A DNA stretch of 14,925 bases, taken from positions 1 to 14,925 of the forward strand of contig CALJBF010000143.1 in NCBI GenBank assembly GCA_938027385.1, given 5' to 3'. Position numbers and translations under genes: made by a program. The notes below the pieces were generated by a model that saw only the letters and a program-made list of their open reading frames with translations, did no database searches and was not told the DNA's origin. This document shows, piece by piece, positions 1 through 6,628 of this stretch; position 1 is the stretch's first letter; every line of letters starts with the position of its first letter. Source of the DNA: an uncultured Porphyromonadaceae bacterium (GTDB lineage: Bacteria > Bacteroidota > Bacteroidia > Bacteroidales > Muribaculaceae).

Positions 1-1814
1 CGACACCTACACTGCACCTGCTCTATGCCGACGGCACTGACTCTTACACCCAGCGCCTGTACGACCTCCCCCTCGACAAGTTCCATGGCGGCGACGGCAC
101 ACCCGAGAATCCGTATCTCATCACCACCATCGCAGATCTCCAGCAGATGAAGAGCGCCCTCACGGCATCGTATAAGCTTGCCGCCGACATTGACGGCGCC
201 GGGTTCTCTTTCAGACCGGTAGAGGGTTTCTCGGGCACGCTTGACGGCGACGGCCACACTGTGGCCAACTTCACCACCGGGCAGGCCCAGTACCAGGCCA
301 TGCTCGGAACCGCGTCGATGGGCGCCGTTGTAAAAGACATCATCTTCACCGACCCCGTACTTGACCTTGCAAGCGGCTCGGCCGCCGCCGTGGTGGTGGC
401 CAACGGCATGGGCATCACAGTCGACAACATCCACATCTACGGTCTGAAATCCTCAGGCGAGGAATTTGACGGCACATTCGGCTCTGTAGGCGGCATCCTC
501 ACCAACAGTTCGGCAGTCACCGGCTGTTTCGTGGCCGGTGCCGACATCAACCTCCCCGAGGCCTCAGCCGGCGGTATCGCCGGTGACCTGCGCACATCAT
601 CATCGGTGAAAACCTCAGCCTTCTCAGGCATCCTCACCGCCAACTCATCAGTGGGCGGCATCGTCGGAACCGGCGGCACTGACTTCACCGTCGAAGACTG
701 CCATGCCGACGCCGACATCACCGCCAACCACACCGTAGGCGGCATCGTGGGTGAGGCCGCACGCGGTCTCGTGAACCGCAACATCGCCGAGGGTTCTGTG
801 AAAGGCATCGCACCCCAGTGGGGCCGCGTTTATGTGGGCGGCATCGCCGGCTCGCTGGCATCGCTTACCCCCTCTGACTGGGACGACCAGGGGAATCCCA
901 TTTATCCCGAGAACACCCCGAAGGTTATCACCAACAACATCGTGGCTCTGACAGCGATTGAGGCTGCGGATCCCGGCACGGAAGCTTACTATCCCGGCCA
1001 GCTCGACACCGCACACCGCATCGTGGGCCGCACATCGGCCAATGACGAGCCTATGCCCATCGGCTATGACGATGACTGGGAACCCATCTACTCTGACGAG
1101 CCTGTCGCCCCGGACGCAGGTCTGGAGAACAACTACGTGCTTGGCGACCTGGCCCTGATCCAGGCCACCATCGCCGACGACCATACCACCACCGAGGGCA
1201 AGACCCTGGCCGACGGCGAGTTCGGCCGCGAGTTCCTGGAAGGTCTCGGCTATGCCTACGGCACAAGCGCCGACGCTCCCTGGAGCGAACTGGCCGTGAA
1301 CGTTCCCTACCTGCACTTCGAGCAGAAGATCTTCCTGCCGCAGACCGAGTTCTCGGTTACCGAAGGTGAATCGTTCACAGTGAACGTTCACATCCTCACC
1401 CGCGGCGAGATGGATCCCGAAACCCTCATGAGCGACTTCATCTGCGACTACAACGAGCAGAACCTTGAGATGACTGACATGGCCCTGGCCAACAATGTGC
1501 TTTCGCTCACCTTCAAATGTCTCAATGCCCTTGCAGGCAACATTACGCTGAGTATGCTGGGATCGTCAGCCACCGTCACTGTCTACGGATTCTCGGGCAT
1601 AGAGAATGTCGGCGCCGACAACAACCCTGCCATCAGCTATGACGGCAACACCGTAAGCTGTGCCGACAGTCACCTGGCAATCTACAATATGGCAGGTGTA
1701 CTCGTGGCCTCGGGCAACAACAGCGTGGCTACCGACTCCCTGGCGAAAGGTGTCTATGTTGTCACCGCCGTCTCGGCCAACGGCAAATCGGCCCTGAAGA
1801 TCGCAGTGAAATAA
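1..1814 (+). CDS. Secreted GLUG-type repeat protein with C-terminal sorting-like tail (5' partial)
   Basis: The reading frame is open from base 3, so the gene begins left of the window; 603 residues are visible before the TAA. The first visible part contains the FHGGDGTPENPYLI motif that in Bacteroidota surface proteins introduces a GLUG or right-handed-helix region. Glycine-rich units of the form (V/A)GGI recur at about 27-33 residue spacing (five copies, about 486-854), with short strand-like stretches between them, as in GLUG-repeat adhesins. A less repetitive region follows, then from about 1590 a tail that starts GIENV and ends in a KGVYVV-type strand and a basic C-terminus, like a type IX (Por) secretion sorting domain. 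The likely role is an exported or surface-anchored adhesin-like protein; substrate and partner are unknown. The family assignment rests on repeat pattern only. A hairpin terminator follows 35 bp after the stop. Confidence 0.75.
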   Translation, partial: TPTLHLLYADGTDSYTQRLYDLPLDKFHGGDGTPENPYLITTIADLQQMKSALTASYKLAADIDGAGFSFRPVEGFSGTLDGDGHTVANFTTGQAQYQAMLGTASMGAVVKDIIFTDPVLDLASGSAAAVVVANGMGITVDNIHIYGLKSSGEEFDGTFGSVGGILTNSSAVTGCFVAGADINLPEASAGGIAGDLRTSSSVKTSAFSGILTANSSVGGIVGTGGTDFTVEDCHADADITANHTVGGIVGEAARGLVNRNIAEGSVKGIAPQWGRVYVGGIAGSLASLTPSDWDDQGNPIYPENTPKVITNNIVALTAIEAADPGTEAYYPGQLDTAHRIVGRTSANDEPMPIGYDDDWEPIYSDEPVAPDAGLENNYVLGDLALIQATIADDHTTTEGKTLADGEFGREFLEGLGYAYGTSADAPWSELAVNVPYLHFEQKIFLPQTEFSVTEGESFTVNVHILTRGEMDPETLMSDFICDYNEQNLEMTDMALANNVLSLTFKCLNALAGNITLSMLGSSATVTVYGFSGIENVGADNNPAISYDGNTVSCADSHLAIYNMAGVLVASGNNSVATDSLAKGVYVVTAVSANGKSALKIAVK

Positions 1815-1848
1815 CCCCCTGCACATATTCATAAACAACCTGTAACAA

Positions 1849-1891
1849 ACGGCGGGTGGCTCACAACAGATGCCACCCGCCGTCTGTTTTT
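1849..1891 (+). terminator. Intrinsic terminator of the GLUG-type gene
   Basis: A perfect 12-bp stem (1849-1860 with 1872-1883, core GGCGGGTGGC/GCCACCCGCC) and an 11-nt loop are followed by CTGTTTTT. This fits a Rho-independent terminator for the upstream plus-strand gene. Confidence 0.85.
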
Positions 1892-1917
1892 CGTCATGAC
1901 AGTCTGTTTTTCGTCAT
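1882..1917. repeat. Two 16-bp direct repeats overlapping the terminator tail
   Basis: GTCTGTTTTTCGTCAT occurs at 1882-1897 and again at 1902-1917, with a 4-bp spacer. The first copy includes the last base pairs of the terminator stem and its T-run; the second duplicates the T-run without the stem. It looks like a small local duplication rather than a mobile element. Confidence 0.7.
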
Positions 1918-1987
1918 AATACCCGCGACAACGAAAAACATGTTAAAGAACACATTCATCGTGCATCATGGGTATGATATATTTCCG

Positions 1988-1995
1988 TACCTTTG
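1988..1995 (+). promoter_or_regulatory. Candidate Bacteroidota -7 promoter box for the small secreted protein gene
   Basis: TACCTTTG matches the Bacteroidota -7 consensus TAnnTTTG. No convincing TTTG element lies about 20 bp upstream. If used, it gives an AT-rich leader of roughly 80 nt before the ATG at 2081. Confidence 0.45.
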
Positions 1996-2080
1996 TGGCG
2001 CTTTACCAAAAGAACCTTAAGTCTCTCATATACCGGCGAAGAATAATTTACCTATAATATTAACCGTTTACTTTAAATTC

Positions 2081-2932
2081 ATGAAAAAACTTTTACTCTC
2101 TGCGGCATCTGTCGCAATGTCTCTCTCGGCAATGGCCATGACCTGGGTGATGCCCGGCACCTACCAGAACTGGAAACTGGAAACCAACATCTTCACCGAG
2201 GAAAACGGCGTCCTCACCCAGACCATTCCCGACCTCTACGGCGACTTCCTGATTGTGCCTTATGAGACAAGCCAGTCTGACTGGTGGTCAGAGAAATGGG
2301 GCGGCAGCGGCGAAACCATCGAAAACGGCGTGGCCTACAATATGGTAAAAGGAGGCGCCAATGTAGTGATCGCGGGCAACAATGTTCATTACAAGAACGC
2401 CAAAGTAACCGTAACCCCCGACGACATCAACAATCCCACGACTGTATCCATCCTCATCGAGGCCGAGAGCGTCGAGACTGCTGATGACGAGTGGTTCCTC
2501 GTTGGCGACACTCCACTTGAATGGGGTTTCAGTGGCCCGAAATTCGAGAAAGGCGAGAACGGCGTGTGGACACTGGCCTACACCGGCACAATCTCTCAGA
2601 CATTCAAGGTCGTGAAGAACGCCGCATGGTCAAACGCATATTCTACCAAAGGCGAGATCGCTCTTGACACCGAGTACACCCTCGATGGTCCCGCTGATCC
2701 CATCGACAACATGAAACCCGCTGCCGGTCCCTGGGAGAACCCCACCTTCACCCTCACCGTTGGTGACGACGTGAAACTGAAAGTCACCACCGGCACCGGC
2801 GCCATCGAGAACATCGAGGCTGACAACGCTCCAGCCGTTTACTACAACCTGATGGGCGTACGCGTAGAGAACCCCGAGAACGGTCTCTTCATCTGCAAGC
2901 GCGGCAACCAGGTGACCAAGGTCATCAAATAA
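2081..2932 (+). CDS. Secreted two-domain protein, possibly carbohydrate-binding, with sorting-like tail
   Basis: A 283-residue protein begins with a standard signal peptide (MKKLLLSAASVAMSLSAMA, likely cleaved after AMA). Two beta-rich segments follow, about residues 20-125 and 130-235. The second has a WFLVGDTPLEWG stretch and a GENGVWTLAY stretch that recall the beta-sandwich starch-binding modules of SusE/SusF-like proteins, but there is no lipobox cysteine, so it is not a SusE/F lipoprotein as such. The last 43 residues (AIENIEADNAP, then YYNLMGVRV, then basic KVIK) form a short C-terminal tail common on secreted proteins of Prevotella and Muribaculaceae, probably an export or sorting signal. 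The start is fixed by the signal peptide and the AT-rich upstream sequence. The molecular function is not recognised; carbohydrate binding is a guess from the module resemblance. Confidence 0.75.
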   Translation: MKKLLLSAASVAMSLSAMAMTWVMPGTYQNWKLETNIFTEENGVLTQTIPDLYGDFLIVPYETSQSDWWSEKWGGSGETIENGVAYNMVKGGANVVIAGNNVHYKNAKVTVTPDDINNPTTVSILIEAESVETADDEWFLVGDTPLEWGFSGPKFEKGENGVWTLAYTGTISQTFKVVKNAAWSNAYSTKGEIALDTEYTLDGPADPIDNMKPAAGPWENPTFTLTVGDDVKLKVTTGTGAIENIEADNAPAVYYNLMGVRVENPENGLFICKRGNQVTKVIK

Positions 2933-2999
2933 ACCGCACCGACAGCAAACCTGAGCCGTCAGACCTGCCAGTCTGAGCCGAGGCTCAGCAACATAAAAC

Positions 3000-3041
3000 A
3001 GACAGCGCTGTATCGTTCCCGATACAGCGCTGTCTACTTTT
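3000..3041. terminator. Strong hairpin terminator between convergent genes
   Basis: A perfect 16-bp stem (3000-3015 with 3020-3035) has a TTCC loop. On the plus strand it is followed by ACTTTTT; on the minus strand the stem is followed by a TGTTTTATG stretch. It lies between the converging secreted-protein gene and rho and probably ends both transcripts, most clearly the plus-strand one. Each arm contains the self-complementary octamer CAGCGCTG. Confidence 0.85.
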
Positions 3042-3101
3042 TCTATCAAATGTTTTCCGGTCGGTGGTGACCCGGACGGGCCGTTATTACGCGCCGCCGG
3101 A

Positions 3102-5357
3102 TCAGTCGCCCATTGTGCGCAGCAGCTCGTCGTTGTCGGCCGAGCGTTCCATGCGATCCTTGATGAACTCCATGGCCTCGATCGAGTTGCGATCCGAGAG
3201 GAAACGGCGCAGAATCCACATGCGCTGAAGGGTCTCGGGACGCAACAGCAGATCGTCGCGACGGGTCGAGGACGCCATGATGTCGACAGCCGGGAATATA
3301 CGCTTGTTCGACAGTTTGCGGTCGAGCTGCAGCTCCATGTTGCCTGTGCCCTTGAATTCCTCGAAGATCACCTCGTCCATGCGCGACGAAGTCTCGGTCA
3401 GGGCCGTGGCGATGATGGTGAGCGAGCCGCCACCCTCGATGTTGCGCGCGGCACCGAAGAAACGCTTGGGTTTCTGCAGGGCGTTGGCATCTACACCACC
3501 CGAAAGAATCTTGCCCGATGCGGGCTGGGCGGTATTGTAGGCACGGGCCAGACGGGTTATCGAGTCGAGGAGAATAACCACATCGTGGCCGCACTCTACC
3601 ATGCGTTTTGCCTTGTCGAGCACAATGCCGGCAATCTTCACATGGTGATCGGCAGGCTCGTCGAATGTCGAGGCGATGACCTCGGCGTTTACCGAGCGGG
3701 CCATGTCAGTCACCTCCTCGGGGCGCTCGTCGATGAGCAGGATCATTATGTAGACCTCGGGGTGGTTCTCGGCTATGGCGTTGGCTATATCCTTGAGCAG
3801 AATGGTCTTACCGGTCTTGGGGGGAGCCACGATGAGCGCGCGCTGACCCTTGCCGATGGGCGAGAACATGTCGACCACGCGAGTCGAAAGGTTATTTGTG
3901 GTGCGGCCGCCCGTAAGATTGAACTTCTCCTGCGGGAAAAGCGGTGTGAGGTGCTCGAAAGGCACACGGTCACGGATAAACTCGGGAGTGCGGCCGTTGA
4001 CGCTGAGCACTTTGGTCAAGGGGAAATATTTTTCGCCTTCGGCGGGGGGAGCTATCGTGCAGTCGACCACATCGCCGGCCTTGAGGCCGTTGGCCTTTAT
4101 CTGCGCAGGAGTTACCGAGATGTCGTCGGGCGAGGGCATGTAGTTGAAATCGCTGGAACGGAGGAAACCGTAACCGTCGTTGCCGATCTCAAGCACGCCC
4201 GATGCCTCAAGCAGACCGTCGAAACTGTAACGCGACTGCTGCTGCGCAGCCTGCTGGCGTGCCATCTGCTGGGCTTTCTTGCGGGCTTTCTTCCCTTTTG
4301 GCTCAGCCTTTGCCGGCTGCGAGCCCGGCTCGTGGAGCACAAGCGGAGCCGAGGCGGCTTCGAGTGCGGCCCGCTCGCGTTCCTGCTGGCTGCGCGGGGT
4401 GAAACTGCGGCCACCCATGCGCGGGAAGAATGAACCGAACGACTCGTCGACGTTGCGGCCGAAAACACCGGGGTGGTTACGGTTGCCCTGGTTGCCGGCG
4501 GGCTGGGCGCCGTTTCCGCCGGGACGGAAGAATGTGCCGCGGCGCGGAGCCTCGGCCTGATGTTCACCCTCGGGAACCTCGTTGCGGTCGGCGGGAGTGT
4601 CGGCATCCGTCTCGGCAGGGGTTTCGGCCGGAGGCATCGGCATGGAGGTTTTCATGGAGTCGGCACCCACGGTATTTTTCTGCGACCAGGCGGAATTGTC
4701 GTCGGCAGGGAGCTCGCGCGACACGTCGAGGCCTACGCCGAGCGGCCCGTCGCCGCCGAAAAGAGAGGGTTCTACACCACCTTCCGGCACATCCTGCGCA
4801 GGCTTGCGGCCGCGTTTGCGCGTCTGGCGTCCATCGGGGGTGTTATTGTCGGCTGACGTTTCCATTACCCCATCGCCTCCGTCGACCGGCGCAGCCTGCT
4901 GATCGGCGGTCGGTGCGCCCGCGCCATCCTGCGAGAGCTGGGCACTCTTGTCGGCAGCCATTGCGGCAAGCTCGGCCTTTGACTTGCGGCCCCGCTTGCG
5001 CGGCTGCGTCTGCGCGGCAGGTGCAGCCGCGGTGTCTGCCTGAGTCCGGGTCGGTTCAACAGCCTTTTCCGCTGACGCGCCTTCAGCCTCGGGAGCCTCG
5101 GCGTTCTGTTTGGGCTTGCGGCCGCGTTTGCGCGGAGCATCCTGCGCGTCGGCAGCACGCTCGGACTTCTTGCGGGGGCCACGGCGCTTTTTCTCGTCGG
5201 CAGGTGCGTTGGCTGAAAGATCCACCGCCTGCTGGTCAAGTATGCGATAGATTAATTCTTCTTTTTTATCGGGATCGGCTTTTTTAATGCCCATCCCTTC
5301 GGCGACAGCCTTCAGTTGGTCGGGGGCCATCGACTCTAATTCAGAGATATTGTACAT
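3102..5357 (-). CDS. rho: Transcription termination factor Rho with large disordered insertion
   Basis: Rho is the hexameric RNA-dependent ATPase that ends transcription at unstructured C-rich RNA. The ATG at 5357 gives 751 residues, against about 420 in E. coli. Residues 1-45 look like the Rho N-terminal helical (SAP-like) domain. Residues about 46-375 are low-complexity, rich in Ala, Pro, Glu, Gln, Gly and Arg. About 376-455 is the cold-shock-like RNA-binding domain, and the rest is the RecA-type motor. Walker A is APPKTGKT (511-518), followed by LLIDERPEEV and the Walker B region DVVILLDSITRLARAYN (592-608). The disordered segment holds three near-identical (P/T)RKRGRK motifs at residues 75-83, 119-127 and 179-186, resembling AT-hooks, plus a weaker basic patch at 58-64. 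An upstream in-frame start at 5405 was rejected because MYNISEL at 5357 is the natural domain start. Identification is certain; the function of the insertion is inferred from other Bacteroides Rho proteins. Confidence 0.97.
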   Translation of the reverse strand: MYNISELESMAPDQLKAVAEGMGIKKADPDKKEELIYRILDQQAVDLSANAPADEKKRRGPRKKSERAADAQDAPRKRGRKPKQNAEAPEAEGASAEKAVEPTRTQADTAAAPAAQTQPRKRGRKSKAELAAMAADKSAQLSQDGAGAPTADQQAAPVDGGDGVMETSADNNTPDGRQTRKRGRKPAQDVPEGGVEPSLFGGDGPLGVGLDVSRELPADDNSAWSQKNTVGADSMKTSMPMPPAETPAETDADTPADRNEVPEGEHQAEAPRRGTFFRPGGNGAQPAGNQGNRNHPGVFGRNVDESFGSFFPRMGGRSFTPRSQQERERAALEAASAPLVLHEPGSQPAKAEPKGKKARKKAQQMARQQAAQQQSRYSFDGLLEASGVLEIGNDGYGFLRSSDFNYMPSPDDISVTPAQIKANGLKAGDVVDCTIAPPAEGEKYFPLTKVLSVNGRTPEFIRDRVPFEHLTPLFPQEKFNLTGGRTTNNLSTRVVDMFSPIGKGQRALIVAPPKTGKTILLKDIANAIAENHPEVYIMILLIDERPEEVTDMARSVNAEVIASTFDEPADHHVKIAGIVLDKAKRMVECGHDVVILLDSITRLARAYNTAQPASGKILSGGVDANALQKPKRFFGAARNIEGGGSLTIIATALTETSSRMDEVIFEEFKGTGNMELQLDRKLSNKRIFPAVDIMASSTRRDDLLLRPETLQRMWILRRFLSDRNSIEAMEFIKDRMERSADNDELLRTMGD

Positions 5358-5731
5358 GTATCTGTGGTGAGTGACAGTAACGTCAATCCATACATTGCGC
5401 CTCAAGGCGCCAAAGCATGAAAGTCTTTCTGATGTTGATAACGTGGAGACAGGGTGCCGGGCAGGAAATCCGAATCAGCCACCCGACACATTCCTACAGG
5501 TCGGGAAACACTGGTCATGTATGGCTGAGGCTTAAACGAAACGGCTGGCTGACCGCGGCAGTCCCCGGCGCGATGCCCGGAACGGAGAGAGTGTGTTGCA
5601 CACGGCCGCTTGCAAATAGCCGGATTCCGCACCGGGCGGCAAGGCAATCGGGCACAGTAGTGGCGCGATGCCTGGTCTATTCAATTAATTAAGGTGGGAA
5701 AAGTGACCGGCGAAAGGCTCCGGCCCTTTGT
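5358..5731 (-). promoter_or_regulatory. Long 5' leader of rho
   Basis: If the promoter at 5737-5768 is used, rho mRNA has a leader of about 374 nt with no convincing protein-coding content. Visible structure in the transcript: a 5'-end hairpin AAAGG/CCUUU (5713-5729) that competes with a GGCCGG/CCGGUC pairing; a GUGUG/CACAC hairpin (5591-5603); a CCCGAC/GUCGGG hairpin (about 5481-5505); and a GCGCC-UUGA-GGCGC hairpin (5397-5410) about 40 nt before the ATG. An 11-mer, GGCGCGATGCC on the plus strand, occurs at 5567-5577 and 5662-5672. C-rich, G-poor stretches (about 5580-5605 and 5430-5465 on the minus strand) could serve as rut-like sites for autoregulation. The existence of the leader is inference from promoter position. 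Confidence 0.55.
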
Positions 5732-5736
5732 GTCTG

Positions 5737-5768
5737 CAAAGTTATAAATGTCCCTACTTTTCAACAAA
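5737..5768 (-). promoter_or_regulatory. Bacteroidota-type promoter of rho
   Basis: On the minus strand TTTG (5768-5765), a 20-bp spacer and TAACTTTG (5744-5737) match the Bacteroidota consensus TTTG-N19-21-TAnnTTTG in full. Transcription would start near 5731. No other exact TAnnTTTG box occurs on the minus strand between here and the rho start, so this is the best candidate despite its distance of about 380 bp. Confidence 0.75.
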
Positions 5769-5784
5769 TATTCATGCAAAAAAG

Positions 5785-5829
5785 TTGGCAAAGGGGCCAA
5801 AACACCATGATTCAATGGCAAACAGCCAA
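5785..5829. repeat. Two TGGC/GCCA inverted repeats upstream of the rho promoter
   Basis: TTGGC-N6-GCCAA lies at 5785-5800 and TGGC-N5-GCCA at 5816-5828, starting 31 bp apart and 17 bp or more upstream of the rho -33 element. They could be operator-like sites or chance; no regulator can be named. The rest of 5745-5888 shows no other clear feature. Confidence 0.35.
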
Positions 5830-5888
5830 TTTCATACTATCAGACCGTAGCATGACCGAAACCGGAAAGCACTCTCCAGAGCCTCGGT

Positions 5889-5937
5889 AAAACACAGCGC
5901 CCCCGCCGTAATGGCGGGGGCGCTGGCGCTGTGTTTT
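5889..5937 (-). terminator. Intrinsic terminator of the lipoprotein gene
   Basis: On the minus strand AAAACACAGCGCC pairs with GGCGCTGTGTTTT (5889-5901 with 5925-5937), and an inner CCCGCC/GGCGGG stem closes on a 5-nt loop; a 6-nt AGCGCC bulge sits in the strand nearest the gene. An alternative register pairs 5896-5907 with 5913-5924 as 12 perfect base pairs. It lies 14 bp after the lipoprotein stop. Confidence 0.85.
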
Positions 5938-5950
5938 ATGACGCGGGGGA

Positions 5951-6436
5951 TTACTCGTCGTAATCGGGGGCGTCAAACACATATCCCGAGTGGAAAACCA
6001 GCCCTGCGAGCTGACCTGTGGCCGAGGCCGGAACCGAGACGTAACGGTTGGGTTTCCAGAAAGGCCAGCAGTCCTGATCGACCTCATCACCGAAAGTCCA
6101 TACCGCATTGGCCGAATAGCCGTCGTAAGTGATGAAAAGCCGGTTGTTCTCGTAATCGACCTGGTATTTTCCGGAATATGACTCGATACCGCTCATGGGC
6201 CGACCGTCGTCATCGTATGCGCGCACCGTAAAATGGCCGTCGTAACCGGGACCGCTGTTGCCGTCCATCGAGAGAACCCACCAGTCTATGCCTGAGATAT
6301 ACCAGTCTTCGGGTTCGGCGGTAAACTGCTTGTTGGCGAACCAGCTGCCTGACTGCGGGTCGTCTTTGTCATCGCACGCAGTGAACAGCATGTTGCAGCC
6401 CACAAAGAGAAGTAACAGGTAAATGATTTTTTTCAT
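5951..6436 (-). CDS. Small surface-type lipoprotein of unknown function
   Basis: The 161-residue product starts with MKKIIYLLLLFVGC and has a lipobox-like FTAC at residues 18-21. Cys21 is followed directly by DDKDD, an acidic run of the kind that acts as a lipoprotein export signal sending lipoproteins to the cell surface in Bacteroidota. The -3 position is Phe, so the lipobox is not ideal; an alternative Cys14 lacks the acidic run. The mature part (about 140 residues) is rich in Trp, Tyr, Asp and Gly with alternating strand-like segments (for example WWVLSMDG, HFTVRAYDD, RLFITYDGY), suggesting a small beta-sandwich or lipocalin-like fold. No family is recognised. The gene appears monocistronic, with its own promoter and terminator. 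Confidence 0.8.
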   Translation of the reverse strand: MKKIIYLLLLFVGCNMLFTACDDKDDPQSGSWFANKQFTAEPEDWYISGIDWWVLSMDGNSGPGYDGHFTVRAYDDDGRPMSGIESYSGKYQVDYENNRLFITYDGYSANAVWTFGDEVDQDCWPFWKPNRYVSVPASATGQLAGLVFHSGYVFDAPDYDE

Positions 6437-6469
6437 GTGACGTGATTGTTTTTAATTTATTACACCCCA

Positions 6470-6477
6470 CAAAGATA
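6470..6477 (-). promoter_or_regulatory. Candidate -7 promoter box for the lipoprotein gene
   Basis: On the minus strand TATCTTTG (6477-6470) matches TAnnTTTG. The -33 region shows only a weak TTTAG at about 6500-6496. The leader would be about 27 nt. Confidence 0.55.
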
Positions 6478-6531
6478 CGCAAATACTTTCTAATACTAAA
6501 ATATTCGCCTAATTTAGAAAACAATCAATTA

Positions 6532-6539
6532 CCCCCCCC
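6532..6539. repeat. C8 homopolymer tract in the tdk-lipoprotein spacer
   Basis: Eight consecutive C on the plus strand (G8 on the minus strand) lie in an otherwise AT-rich spacer, about 55 bp upstream of the lipoprotein -7 box and 90 bp beyond the tdk stop. Apart from this the 6437-6628 spacer shows the lipoprotein promoter and no strong terminator hairpin for tdk. Confidence 0.6.
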
Positions 6540-6628
6540 AATTTTAACTACAATTTATAAGCAAATCGCCTATACCGGCTCTGTTTTCAAACCCGTAACA
6601 CCGCCGGACCGGGAACGGCATTCCGCTA

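Noticed and set aside
648..1391. 247-residue minus-strand open frame opposite the GLUG-type gene
   Set aside because: It is antisense to a repeat protein with clear periodic motifs; no start signal or family resemblance.
3585..4433. 282-residue plus-strand open frame opposite rho
   Set aside because: It lies wholly antisense to clearly coding rho sequence, has no promoter or recognisable domain, and long antisense frames are expected in high-GC DNA. The same applies to the open frame at 4430-5287, which is an Arg-rich shadow of the low-complexity region.
5402..5692. Overlapping open frames on both strands in the rho leader (81 and 91 residues)
   Set aside because: Neither resembles a protein, composition is erratic (Arg, Pro, Cys-rich), and the region is better explained as an untranslated leader.
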